This document shows positions 1 to 7,662 of a stretch of DNA of 64,000 bases, in pieces. Every line of letters begins with the position of its first letter. Position 1 is the stretch's first letter. Origin of the DNA: an uncultured Draconibacterium sp. (GTDB taxonomy: Bacteria > Bacteroidota > Bacteroidia > Bacteroidales > Prolixibacteraceae); NCBI RefSeq assembly GCF_963676735.1, contig NZ_OY781464.1, positions 1,831,001 to 1,895,000 on the forward strand, written 5' to 3'. The notes under the pieces are model-generated. The model searched no databases. It was not told where the DNA came from and worked only from the letters and a program-made list of their open reading frames with translations. A program made the translations under genes and the position numbers.

Positions 1-993
1 TCGTTTGTCGGTATTTTTTATCATTACCGCCAACGAATCGTTCTGCTGATTTTTAAGCCAAATTCTCGAATACCGTTCGGTACCGTTTTGCAATAGCAAC
101 TGCTCTTTTTCGCCTTTCAAATTTGTTAGTGTCAGTTGGGTTGTATCGATAAAGTCGGCATAATCCATTAGTACATTTAATACTGCTTTTATCGAATCGT
201 TTACCTGGGCCACAACACTATCATTATATTCTTTTAATACGTGGTAATTATTCAGGCGTACTTCGTCGGTGTATGTTTTTATACGGTACTGCAGGTCTTC
301 TTTATATTTCTGAATTCTGTAATTGCTTACAACCTTGTTAATATGATCGGCTTTTACCGAATCGTTATAAAACAATCGTTTTTGCTCCACATAAACTCGG
401 CGCAAACTATCGGTTTTTACCAGCTTATTAAATAAATCCGTCGAATTTAACACCGAATCAGGTATTACTTCCGGTATATCAAGCGAATCGGGGAAAGTAT
501 ACACCGAATCAGCGAAAAGTTTCATCCCTTTTCCTTCAGGTATTTGCACTATTTCTTGTTCAGCTGCAATAATAACATCGGCCGGAACACTAATTTCTTC
601 GGGTTTAACACTGGCTTCATAAACCGATTTAATAATCTTAATTTCCTGGTTTAAGGCATCGTTCGATATATATCCAGGCACACTCAGGCTATCGTCAACA
701 TTCTCTGGTAAACGTGTTACATAATAACCATCAACACGCTGGGTATCATTCAGGTTTTTTATAATTGCATTAATGGGCTGATCTTCTACGAAATGTAAGA
801 GCGCTTCCACATCAGTGCCTACTTCGGGTTTCACAATATGCCAGTTTTTATCTTCAAGAAAATAACTCCGCAGCATTTTAATATTGTGTTGCAACAGTTC
901 ATCTTTTCCGGGATTGTCCTGTGCCCAGCTTAGATTTGAAGATCCAATAAAAAATAGTATGAATAAAATGAATTTCCCTTTTCCTGAGAACAT
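1..993 (-). CDS. Secreted protein of unknown function, C-terminus cut by window edge
   Basis: The frame is open for 331 codons from an ATG at 991-993 down to base 1, with no stop, so the 3' end lies outside the window. Residues 1-25 form a signal peptide: a basic start, a hydrophobic stretch and an Ala-Gln cleavage-type end, so the protein is exported. The mature part is hydrophilic, rich in Asp-Ser/Asn-Asp-Ser and Lys/Glu. Its second half looks helical or coiled coil, with many Tyr, Lys and Asp. I recognise no family or catalytic motif. The next gene is transcribed in the same direction 126 bases upstream. Confidence 0.75.
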   Translation of the reverse strand, partial: MFSGKGKFILFILFFIGSSNLSWAQDNPGKDELLQHNIKMLRSYFLEDKNWHIVKPEVGTDVEALLHFVEDQPINAIIKNLNDTQRVDGYYVTRLPENVDDSLSVPGYISNDALNQEIKIIKSVYEASVKPEEISVPADVIIAAEQEIVQIPEGKGMKLFADSVYTFPDSLDIPEVIPDSVLNSTDLFNKLVKTDSLRRVYVEQKRLFYNDSVKADHINKVVSNYRIQKYKEDLQYRIKTYTDEVRLNNYHVLKEYNDSVVAQVNDSIKAVLNVLMDYADFIDTTQLTLTNLKGEKEQLLLQNGTERYSRIWLKNQQNDSLAVMIKNTDKR

Positions 994-1118
994 AAACTTG
1001 TTTTTTAGCTTTCGAATAGAACGCAAAAATAATACCATTGTTATATCTGCTTGTACTTTAAATTGCCTAACAATTAACAGTTGGCTTTTAATATCTTGAT
1101 GCACAAAATTTTGGTTTC

Positions 1119-1577
1119 TTACCACTCGGAATATGGATGAGCTGACAACCATGCATTAAAATAACGATAATCGGCACTTACCTCTTTTGTTACCCATGGT
1201 GGCAATTCAAACTCCTCATTTTCAGCTAACAATTCCACTTCTGCCAAAACCAATCCCTGGTTACTTCCTTCAAAAACATCTATTTCCCATGTTTTCCCTT
1301 TAATCTTTTCAACGTACCTAATTTTACTTACGGGATAATCCTTACACAATCCGAGCAAAACCTCAGCATCCTGAATAGGGATTTCATATTCCATTTCAAT
1401 TCGGGAAATGCCTTCAGACTTGCCTTTTATAGTTAACCAGGCACTTTCTCCTTTTATCCGAACCCGCACTACCCTTTCTTTATCCGTCGACAAATAACCT
1501 TGAATAATTTTTACACCTCCGTACGTAGGTTTCCATATACTGGTGTCTATTAGAAATTTTCGTTCAATCTCTATCAT
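1119..1577 (-). CDS. CYTH domain protein (triphosphate tunnel metalloenzyme family)
   Basis: The 152-residue protein begins with the CYTH signature EIERKFL at residues 3-9. It then alternates charged strands (RVRVR, EMEYEI, EIDVFEG, LAEVEL) typical of the eight-stranded beta tunnel that binds a triphosphate and divalent metals. The length equals a single stand-alone CYTH domain. Family members hydrolyse inorganic triphosphate or thiamine triphosphate, or cyclise ATP; short bacterial forms like this are usually tripolyphosphatases, but the substrate cannot be read from sequence. The Glu/Lys/Arg pattern is intact, so it is probably active. It is divergent from the HD gene at 1662, with an 84-base gap. 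Confidence 0.88.
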   Translation of the reverse strand: MIEIERKFLIDTSIWKPTYGGVKIIQGYLSTDKERVVRVRIKGESAWLTIKGKSEGISRIEMEYEIPIQDAEVLLGLCKDYPVSKIRYVEKIKGKTWEIDVFEGSNQGLVLAEVELLAENEEFELPPWVTKEVSADYRYFNAWLSAHPYSEW

Positions 1578-1615
1578 CAGAAATAGTTTAGTTGTTTCTG
1601 ATTAAAAATATCTCG

Positions 1616-1623
1616 CAAATTTA
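1616..1623 (-). promoter_or_regulatory. Bacteroidota -7 box, CYTH gene
   Basis: Read on the minus strand the sequence is TAAATTTG, a full match to TAnnTTTG, 38 bases upstream of the CYTH start. A TTG lies 15 bases further upstream, slightly closer than usual. Confidence 0.4.
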
Positions 1624-1661
1624 TCACTATTTTTAATGCAACGATTAAAAACCAAACGAAT

Positions 1662-2216
1662 ATGATTACGCGCGACGAAGCATTTAACTTACTTCAACAA
1701 CATGTTAAGGCAGAAAACATGATAAAGCACAGTTTGGCATCGGAAGCTGTTTTACGTGCCCTGGCTCAACATTTAAATGAAAATATTGAAGAATGGGGAA
1801 TTACCGGTCTTTTACATGATATTGATGTAGAAATAACCAACGCCGACCCAAAAACACACGGACCGTATGCTGAAAACTTGCTACGCGGAAAAATCAGCGA
1901 TGAAATGCTAGATGCCATTGTTATGCATAACGAACAGGCAACGGGGAAAGAACGACACACCAAACTACAACATGCTTTGGCAGCCGGGGAGACCATTACC
2001 GGTTTAATTACTGCAACTACTTTGGTTTATCCGGATAAAAAACTGGCAAGTGTTAAAACGAAATCGGTAACAAAAAGAATGAAACAGAAAGCATTTGCAG
2101 CATCGGTAAAAAGAGAAAATATTATGGAATGTGATAAACTTGAAATTCCTCTGAATAAGTTTGCTGAACTGGCTCTTACTGCAATGCGATCGGTAAGCGA
2201 GCAATTGGGATTGTAA
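1662..2216 (+). CDS. HD domain protein, putative metal-dependent phosphohydrolase
   Basis: A 184-residue cytoplasmic protein of the small HDIG/HD-domain type. Visible metal-ligand candidates are His23, the HD pair His52-Asp53 in LLHDID, His66 and His89, in the spacing typical of the superfamily. Stand-alone HD proteins of this size act on nucleotides or phosphate esters, but nothing here identifies a substrate. The C-terminal third is helical and basic (KTKSVTKRMKQKAF). It starts with ATG and reads away from the CYTH gene. The next gene follows 83 bases later on the same strand. Confidence 0.85.
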   Translation: MITRDEAFNLLQQHVKAENMIKHSLASEAVLRALAQHLNENIEEWGITGLLHDIDVEITNADPKTHGPYAENLLRGKISDEMLDAIVMHNEQATGKERHTKLQHALAAGETITGLITATTLVYPDKKLASVKTKSVTKRMKQKAFAASVKRENIMECDKLEIPLNKFAELALTAMRSVSEQLGL

Positions 2217-2299
2217 TGCATTAGCCATTGCTTTTTAACAATAAATCTTTCCGAAGGATTGATTTTTTCCTTTTCTTGCAATAGAAAACAGAATAAGCC

Positions 2300-4963
2300 A
2301 TGCGTACAAACAATAGAATAATCCTACACTGCCAAACCTTGTGTTCTATTGCGTTTATTTTACTATTTGTGGTGAACAGTTTGCAGCTCAATGCCCAGTT
2401 GCTTACCGGAAAAATTCGCGATGAAAATAACCAGGCAGTTCCTTATGCTACCATTTATATTGCCGAAACTCGCCAGGGAACCACATCAAATATTAACGGT
2501 GATTTCTCTTTTAACCTTCAGCGGGGCACTTATAACCTAACGATTCGTTCAATGGGCTATGAGAAGCAGGAAAAACGGGTTGTTTTAAACACCGACAGCT
2601 TGTTTTTGCCCATAGCTTTAAAAGTTCAGCGTTTTGAGCTACAAGAGATTAAAGTTTTTCCGGGAGAAGAAGATCCTGCTTATTTTATAATGCGGAAGGC
2701 CATTGCCAAAGCTCCGTATTACAGGGGAATAATAAAACATTACAGTGCTGATTTATACATAAAAAGCAATTTCGCTTTTAACAATATTCCTAACCTCATA
2801 AAAAAACAAGAACTTGAAGATGGTAAAAAGTTCAAAGACTATTTTAAAGAAAATGTGACCTATGTAATTGAGTCGCACAATAAAATCAGCTTTGAATACC
2901 CCAACCAGTACAAACAACAGGTTATTAGTAAAAAAAGCTCGTTAACCGGTTTTGACGAACCTCCGGTAATGGGATTAATGACAGCCAGTTTTTACGATGA
3001 ACGTCCCAACCAGGTAGTTTCTCCATTATCGGCACTTGCACTCAAACATTATAACTTTCAGTACGAGGGCTTTATTACAGTTGGCAATTTTGATGTTTTT
3101 AAAATTGGAGTAACTCCCAAGCGTAAAAGCGATGAACTTGTAGAAGGTTTTATTTACATTGTTGACAAGCTGTGGTGCATTTACAACCTCGATTTTAGCT
3201 CGAGTTTTGAGTTTTTTAATTACCGTATAAAACAACAGTTCGAAAATCTTGGAAATGAAAACTGGATGCCTGTTTCGCACAACATCAGCGGCGATTTTGG
3301 GATGCTGGGTTTAAAAGGAAATTTTTATTACGGAGCATCAGTAAAATACGATTCGATTGTAAATAATTACATTGAGAACAGTATTAACAAAACGGAAGTT
3401 CTTTCTGCAGAACAGGAGCAACTTAATACCCGACAGGTTGGCGCGAAAGAAAAAGAACTGGCGAATGAATTAGAAAGCATAACAAACAAAGAAGAATTAA
3501 GCAATGCCGATGTAAAAAAAGCAGCCCGGTTAAATCGAAAAATATTAAAGGAACAATACAAGGATTCTACCATTGTTGCTACAGAACACGGAAGCTACCA
3601 AATTGCTGAGGATAAAGATTCATTAATAAACAATATTGCCTGGGACACTATCAGAAGCATCCCACTTACACAGGCTGAAATTGAAAGTTACCGAATGGCT
3701 GACTCGTTAAAACTAGTGGAGCAACCGGAAAAGAATGATACCAGCAGCAACAGCCAGACCGCGAAGAAAAACATAGGCAAAATTCTGGCCGGGGCATACG
3801 ACCTGGCCACAGACTCGACTATTCGGGTGAGTTACGATGGATTACTATCTCCTGTAAATTTCGATTTTAATGCTGTGGATGGCTATAAATATCGTCAGGA
3901 ATTTCGAATTCGTTTTTTGGTGGATTCTACAAAACGTATTTACCTTACACCAAAACTTGGCTACGCTTTTAACCGAAAAGCTTTGTTTGGCAGCTTTACT
4001 GCGCAATTGGTTAATTTTGTGGCACCGGGCAACCAACTCAGCATATTTGCGGGTAAAGAAAGTAAAGATTTTAAAGGCAGTTTGCCGGGGATTTCACCCG
4101 CTGTTAATGCTTTAAGTTCGTGGTTTTTTGCCGAGAACTATATGAAATTTTATGAAGATGCTTTTGTTAGGCTGGCGCTATCGCAACGCTTCAAAAAGAA
4201 TTTTAGATTATTTGGCTCTATTGACTATCACCACTTTAATCCGCTTGAAAACAGTACAACATTCCCTTTGTCTGATAATAAATCGTTTTCGCCCAACCTG
4301 CCTGGCAACCTGCCTGCCAACAGCCCGGCCCTGGCAGAGCAAAAAAGCTTTAACTATGGTTTTGGTTTAGCTTATCGTAAATCACAACGAAAACCGTGGC
4401 TTGAGGAATCACCCTTTCTGTTTATCGATGATTTTTATGAATTCAAACTTTCCTACCAACAAGGTATTCGCGATATTCTTAAATCTGATGCAGATTTCAG
4501 CCGAATCGATTTTTCAGTTCGCCACCAGGCTAATTTATCGCCCAGCTCCGGACTCGACTGGCAGCTAAATGCCGGCCATTATTTCCATGCCAAACAGCTG
4601 CATTTTTCGCAATACAAACATTTTAGTTCCGCAGAAATACCTGTGATGCTAAAACCTTTTACCCATCGGTTTCAATTGCTTAACGATTATGTACTCAGCA
4701 GCAGCAATAGCTACCTTAATGTAATGAGCGAATTTAGAACAGAGTATCTTCTACTTCGGTACTTGTCGGTTTTTAACAAACGAACCTGGAGTGAAAGCCT
4801 CCACCTGAACTATGTAACAAGCTCTGATTTTACTAATTACTGGGAAGCAGGTTACAGTTTAAACAGCTTGTTTTTTGCCACAAACATTGGTGTTTTCGCC
4901 GGTTTTAAGTCTGATCGATTCGAGTCGTTACAAGTAAAACTGAGTATCTCGGCTTTTGAATAA
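2300..4963 (+). CDS. DUF5686 outer-membrane protein with N-terminal carboxypeptidase-like domain
   Basis: An 887-residue exported protein. Residues 1-32 form a signal peptide ending LNA. Residues about 34-120 form a CarboxypepD_reg-like beta-sandwich (GKIRDENNQAVPYATIYI, then a GTTSNINGDFSF-type turn), as in many Bacteroidota surface proteins. The rest matches the DUF5686 layout. A soluble region reaches about residue 400, a charged linker (Lys/Glu-rich, about 370-470) follows, and then come repeated amphipathic aromatic strands to the C-terminus that look like a beta barrel. It ends in Phe-Glu rather than the usual terminal aromatic. The function of the family is unknown; an outer-membrane location is inferred from signal and strands. 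Confidence 0.85.
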   Translation: MRTNNRIILHCQTLCSIAFILLFVVNSLQLNAQLLTGKIRDENNQAVPYATIYIAETRQGTTSNINGDFSFNLQRGTYNLTIRSMGYEKQEKRVVLNTDSLFLPIALKVQRFELQEIKVFPGEEDPAYFIMRKAIAKAPYYRGIIKHYSADLYIKSNFAFNNIPNLIKKQELEDGKKFKDYFKENVTYVIESHNKISFEYPNQYKQQVISKKSSLTGFDEPPVMGLMTASFYDERPNQVVSPLSALALKHYNFQYEGFITVGNFDVFKIGVTPKRKSDELVEGFIYIVDKLWCIYNLDFSSSFEFFNYRIKQQFENLGNENWMPVSHNISGDFGMLGLKGNFYYGASVKYDSIVNNYIENSINKTEVLSAEQEQLNTRQVGAKEKELANELESITNKEELSNADVKKAARLNRKILKEQYKDSTIVATEHGSYQIAEDKDSLINNIAWDTIRSIPLTQAEIESYRMADSLKLVEQPEKNDTSSNSQTAKKNIGKILAGAYDLATDSTIRVSYDGLLSPVNFDFNAVDGYKYRQEFRIRFLVDSTKRIYLTPKLGYAFNRKALFGSFTAQLVNFVAPGNQLSIFAGKESKDFKGSLPGISPAVNALSSWFFAENYMKFYEDAFVRLALSQRFKKNFRLFGSIDYHHFNPLENSTTFPLSDNKSFSPNLPGNLPANSPALAEQKSFNYGFGLAYRKSQRKPWLEESPFLFIDDFYEFKLSYQQGIRDILKSDADFSRIDFSVRHQANLSPSSGLDWQLNAGHYFHAKQLHFSQYKHFSSAEIPVMLKPFTHRFQLLNDYVLSSSNSYLNVMSEFRTEYLLLRYLSVFNKRTWSESLHLNYVTSSDFTNYWEAGYSLNSLFFATNIGVFAGFKSDRFESLQVKLSISAFE

Positions 4964-4966
4964 AAA

Positions 4967-5007
4967 GCAAAGCTGAAAGCAAGCATCTTCCGGATATTCA
5001 GCATTGC
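4967..5007. terminator. Possible hairpin between convergent genes
   Basis: GCAA-A-GCTGAA (4967-4977) can pair with TTCAGC-A-TTGC (4997-5007) around one A/A mismatch. It lies between the convergent DUF5686 and acyltransferase genes. There is no clear T-run, so the terminator role is tentative. Confidence 0.3.
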
Positions 5008-5022
5008 CTTGTATAAATGGTA

Positions 5023-5574
5023 CTAATATTCAGTTGAAAATAGTTCAGGAAATTTACCTTTAATTCCTTTCTCCCGGTAAAAATCCTTCATTCTTCTAAT
5101 ATCTTGCCGGGCATCATCCGAGAGTTCAAATTTCTCACCAATCGAAATTTCTTTTCGGCCCCAATCAAAATATCCCAGGTACACGGGTATTCCTGTTTCT
5201 TTAGCAATAATATGAAATCCGGCTTTCCACCTTTTATTTAAACTCCTTGTTCCTTCAGGAGTTAAGGCCAGGTGTACATACTCGTTCGTATTAATTAGAT
5301 TTATGGTTTGTCGTATAACATTGGCACCTTTTGAACGGTCAATGGGTAAACCGCCCATTTTTTTTATAAAATAACCCAAGGGCCAAAAGAAAAATTCTTT
5401 TTTAATTAAAACGTTGGCCACTGCACCCTTCGAGGTGTAGAATAACCACGAAATAACAAAATCCCATGCACTGGTATGTGGCGCCCCAATAATTATACAT
5501 TTGTTGTCAGGAGCTTTTTCACCAACTGTTTTCCACCCCATTAATTTTAATAAAAATATACTTATTCCTTTCAC
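5023..5574 (-). CDS. 1-acyl-sn-glycerol-3-phosphate acyltransferase family protein (PlsC-like)
   Basis: The 183-residue protein carries the glycerolipid acyltransferase motifs in order. They are HTSAWD (His33, Asp38, the HX4D catalytic pair), GGLPIDR near 74-80 and PEGTRS at 106-111. It is shorter than classical PlsC (about 240) and lacks an obvious N-terminal membrane anchor, as in the small Bacteroidota acyltransferases. It probably transfers an acyl chain at the inner membrane, but the acceptor is unproven. The start is GTG at 5574; no upstream ATG lies in frame before the neighbouring gene. It follows the B3/4-domain gene by 35 bases, probably in one transcript. Confidence 0.85.
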   Translation of the reverse strand: MKGISIFLLKLMGWKTVGEKAPDNKCIIIGAPHTSAWDFVISWLFYTSKGAVANVLIKKEFFFWPLGYFIKKMGGLPIDRSKGANVIRQTINLINTNEYVHLALTPEGTRSLNKRWKAGFHIIAKETGIPVYLGYFDWGRKEISIGEKFELSDDARQDIRRMKDFYREKGIKGKFPELFSTEY

Positions 5575-5609
5575 TTGAATTGATTTTATGAATTGTTCTG
5601 TTATACTTT

Positions 5610-6287
5610 CTATTTCTGCTTTGTTGTGCTTATTTCGTGCAGCTCAAAATTTGTTGCACCAGCATAGTTGGTCAATAACTCTATTGCCATTTCTGTCGCT
5701 TTTCCGAGCACGTTTGTGGTTTCGTAGGCAATTATTATCATTAAAAATCGTTTGGTATCCGGGGTAACACAGGTTCTTACCGAGTCGCTTGTTGGCGTAC
5801 CAAAGGCACCTTTTTCATCTCTAAAAACCGGCATAAATTCAATATTAAGCTTGCCCCTTCCAATACCTTCGTAGGGTTCATTCGGTTCCCCAATACCAAA
5901 GGTAATGGCACCATCAATAGCATTGGTATCATAACCACCAATTGAAAAACCAGTAGATATGGAAACGAGGTTTAGCTGATCAACCACGTTGTTTACCTGG
6001 TAAATCTCGCCGCTCTTTAACACCCTTCGTAAAAGTGCTTCTGCCGACAAACGGTAGCGAGCGGGATCTTTTCCGCATAATTTATAGGCCCTTCGCGAGG
6101 CAGCTATCGCCGGAAGTTTACTAATCTCCTCCACCTTTAGGCTTCGATTCAGATCCTTAATTTTTTTTTCAATATGTAGCCAAAGTGAGTTGTTTTTAGC
6201 TTGGTAGTCGATATCGCATTCAATACACGACAACGTTAATTGTGGAATTTTATCGGCCAGCTCTTTACCAATACTAATCTTATGCAT
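5610..6287 (-). CDS. B3/4 domain protein (phenylalanyl-tRNA synthetase beta-like domain)
   Basis: A 225-residue stand-alone B3/B4 domain, the fold that in PheRS beta houses the editing site. Typical features are the LPAIAASRRAYKLCGKDP segment, the YRLSAEALLRR helix, NVVDQLNLVSISTG near 100-115, and GGYDTNAIDGAITFGIG. Free-standing members may edit or deacylate aminoacyl compounds or bind amino acids, but no specific reaction is assigned to this branch. There is no signal peptide, so it is cytoplasmic. It lies first in a two-gene unit with the acyltransferase gene. Confidence 0.82.
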   Translation of the reverse strand: MHKISIGKELADKIPQLTLSCIECDIDYQAKNNSLWLHIEKKIKDLNRSLKVEEISKLPAIAASRRAYKLCGKDPARYRLSAEALLRRVLKSGEIYQVNNVVDQLNLVSISTGFSIGGYDTNAIDGAITFGIGEPNEPYEGIGRGKLNIEFMPVFRDEKGAFGTPTSDSVRTCVTPDTKRFLMIIIAYETTNVLGKATEMAIELLTNYAGATNFELHEISTTKQK

Positions 6288-6630
6288 AAAATCACAACAG
6301 TTTTGTTTTTCAAATTGTTTCTTACTGCTTGCTCTTCAACTAACAGAAAGGAATGCAAAGAAAGGAACTTTTGTTTTTGATAACAACTGTTTATTAAATT
6401 CCTGCTGGTGCAAAACCAAATTGCACGAAATTTTGGGGCAGTAAAACAAAATATTTTCGCAATCAAATCCCATGTTCTGCAAACAAAAATTCTTATCTAC
6501 AAGGTGTTGCCTGCCAAATTATTTTTGTAAATTGTTAAGCAATAATATAAATTAGGGAAACGAACATAATTGTTGTTCTGTATTTATGCGAGTTTTAAAT
6601 GATTTCTTTCAAAACAAATAATTTAATAAA
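6288..6630. other. Intergenic, no gene seen
   Basis: A 343-base AT-rich gap between divergent genes. A 76-codon minus-strand frame (6236-6466) overlaps the B3/4 gene and has no family character. I find no convincing promoter pair. Confidence 0.5.
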
Positions 6631-7152
6631 ATGAAAAAAGCAATTTTTATTGGGTTTTTAATTTTTTCGGTAATTGCCGTTCCTGCGCAGGATAAAAAAC
6701 TAAGTCGTAAAGAACGAAAAGCAGAACGCGAAGCGAAGCTAACAGAGCAAACTAAAAAGCTTATAGAGGATAAGGCCTGGCAATTTAATGCCTCGCAAAT
6801 GCTTCCTTCAAGTGGTAAAAGCAGAAGCCTCACCACATCGTATAATGTGGTTTTAAAAGACAATGAAGTGGATTCCTATCTCCCCTATTTTGGCCGCGCC
6901 TATTCTGCTGATTACGGGTCAACAGAATCGCCGATGATTTTTAAGGCACCGATTGAGGATTACAGTGTTGAAGACGGGAAAAAAGGTGGATATGTTGTTA
7001 AGTTTTCAGCTAAGAATAAAAACGACCGCGTGACTTATACCTTTCAAATAGGTTCAACCGGATCGGCTTCGCTAAGTGTTAACAGTACCAACCGGCAACA
7101 CATTTCGTACCATGGTGATTTTGTGCCAATAACTGAAAAAAAGAAAGAATAA
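6631..7152 (+). CDS. DUF4251 family exported protein
   Basis: A 173-residue protein with a short signal peptide (residues 1-20, ending VPAQ). A very basic/charged stretch with KLSRKERKAEREAKL follows, then a DUF4251 domain from about residue 40 to the end. Its signs are KAWQFNASQMLPSSG, the SYNVVLKDNEVDSYLPYFGRAY motif and the closing ISYHGDFVPI. DUF4251 proteins are small periplasmic Bacteroidota proteins of unknown role. The gene stands alone, 343 bases after a divergent neighbour and 510 bases before the next gene. Confidence 0.87.
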   Translation: MKKAIFIGFLIFSVIAVPAQDKKLSRKERKAEREAKLTEQTKKLIEDKAWQFNASQMLPSSGKSRSLTTSYNVVLKDNEVDSYLPYFGRAYSADYGSTESPMIFKAPIEDYSVEDGKKGGYVVKFSAKNKNDRVTYTFQIGSTGSASLSVNSTNRQHISYHGDFVPITEKKKE

Positions 7153-7662
7153 AGGGACCTAAGCGAGAATGTAAATTAAAGTCTGTCGATAAGTTTAGTA
7201 CATTAAATATTACAACTTATTACATACAAGAAGAATGATTTACCTTGGCGTTTTGCGCTGCGTAATCGGGCATGGAGCTAATTGCGTAGTGCTAAATTCT
7301 ACCGGGCGAAAGAGGCTTTTTTCCCTGCAATCAAAATTTTCATGAGAACGTTGACAGTCTGCCATCATGGAAGGTTATCTTAACGTGGGAAACAGTTATC
7401 ATGACCGCGGATGAAATGGAAAGTGTTTTAAAATCATCAAAACTTCATCACGGGTAGTTCCCAATAAAGCCCACAAAACGGCCATAGTAGTTGTTCTTCA
7501 CAAATTGAGATGCTTAAGTATTTCTGAAAAAACTTAGCGTAAAAATTCAGCTTGGTTAACAATAATTTGGCTCTGGTATTGTTCAAATTACCATTAAAAC
7601 TGTAACTTTATATCAGTTTTATTACCAATCACTAGAATATATACAACAAAAACAGAATTATT
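7153..7662. other. 510-base intergenic region, possible decayed coding remnant
   Basis: No complete gene is visible. A plus-strand frame is open from 7296 to the TAG at 7455-7457 but has no start codon, and it resembles nothing I know. The stretch 7240-7460 is locally richer in G+C than ordinary spacer here, hinting at a worn-down gene. A likely promoter for the M16 gene lies at its end. Confidence 0.4.
7579..7610 (+). promoter_or_regulatory. Candidate Bacteroidota promoter, M16 peptidase gene
   Basis: TTG at 7579-7581, 21 bases, then TAACTTTA at 7603-7610. This matches TAnnTTTG except for the last base and lies 52 bases upstream of the ATG. Confidence 0.4.

Noticed and set aside
1766..2281. 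Several minus-strand ORFs over the HD gene
   Set aside because: Antisense shadows of the clear HD-domain reading frame with cysteine/serine-rich nonsense composition.
3026..4370. ORFs in other frames inside the DUF5686 gene
   Set aside because: The long frame has consistent domain structure; the inner frames do not.
6236..6466. 76-codon minus-strand ORF
   Set aside because: Overlaps the B3/4-domain gene in another frame and has no domain or signal character.
7296..7457. Open frame as a gene
   Set aside because: No start codon and no recognisable family; reported only as a possible remnant.
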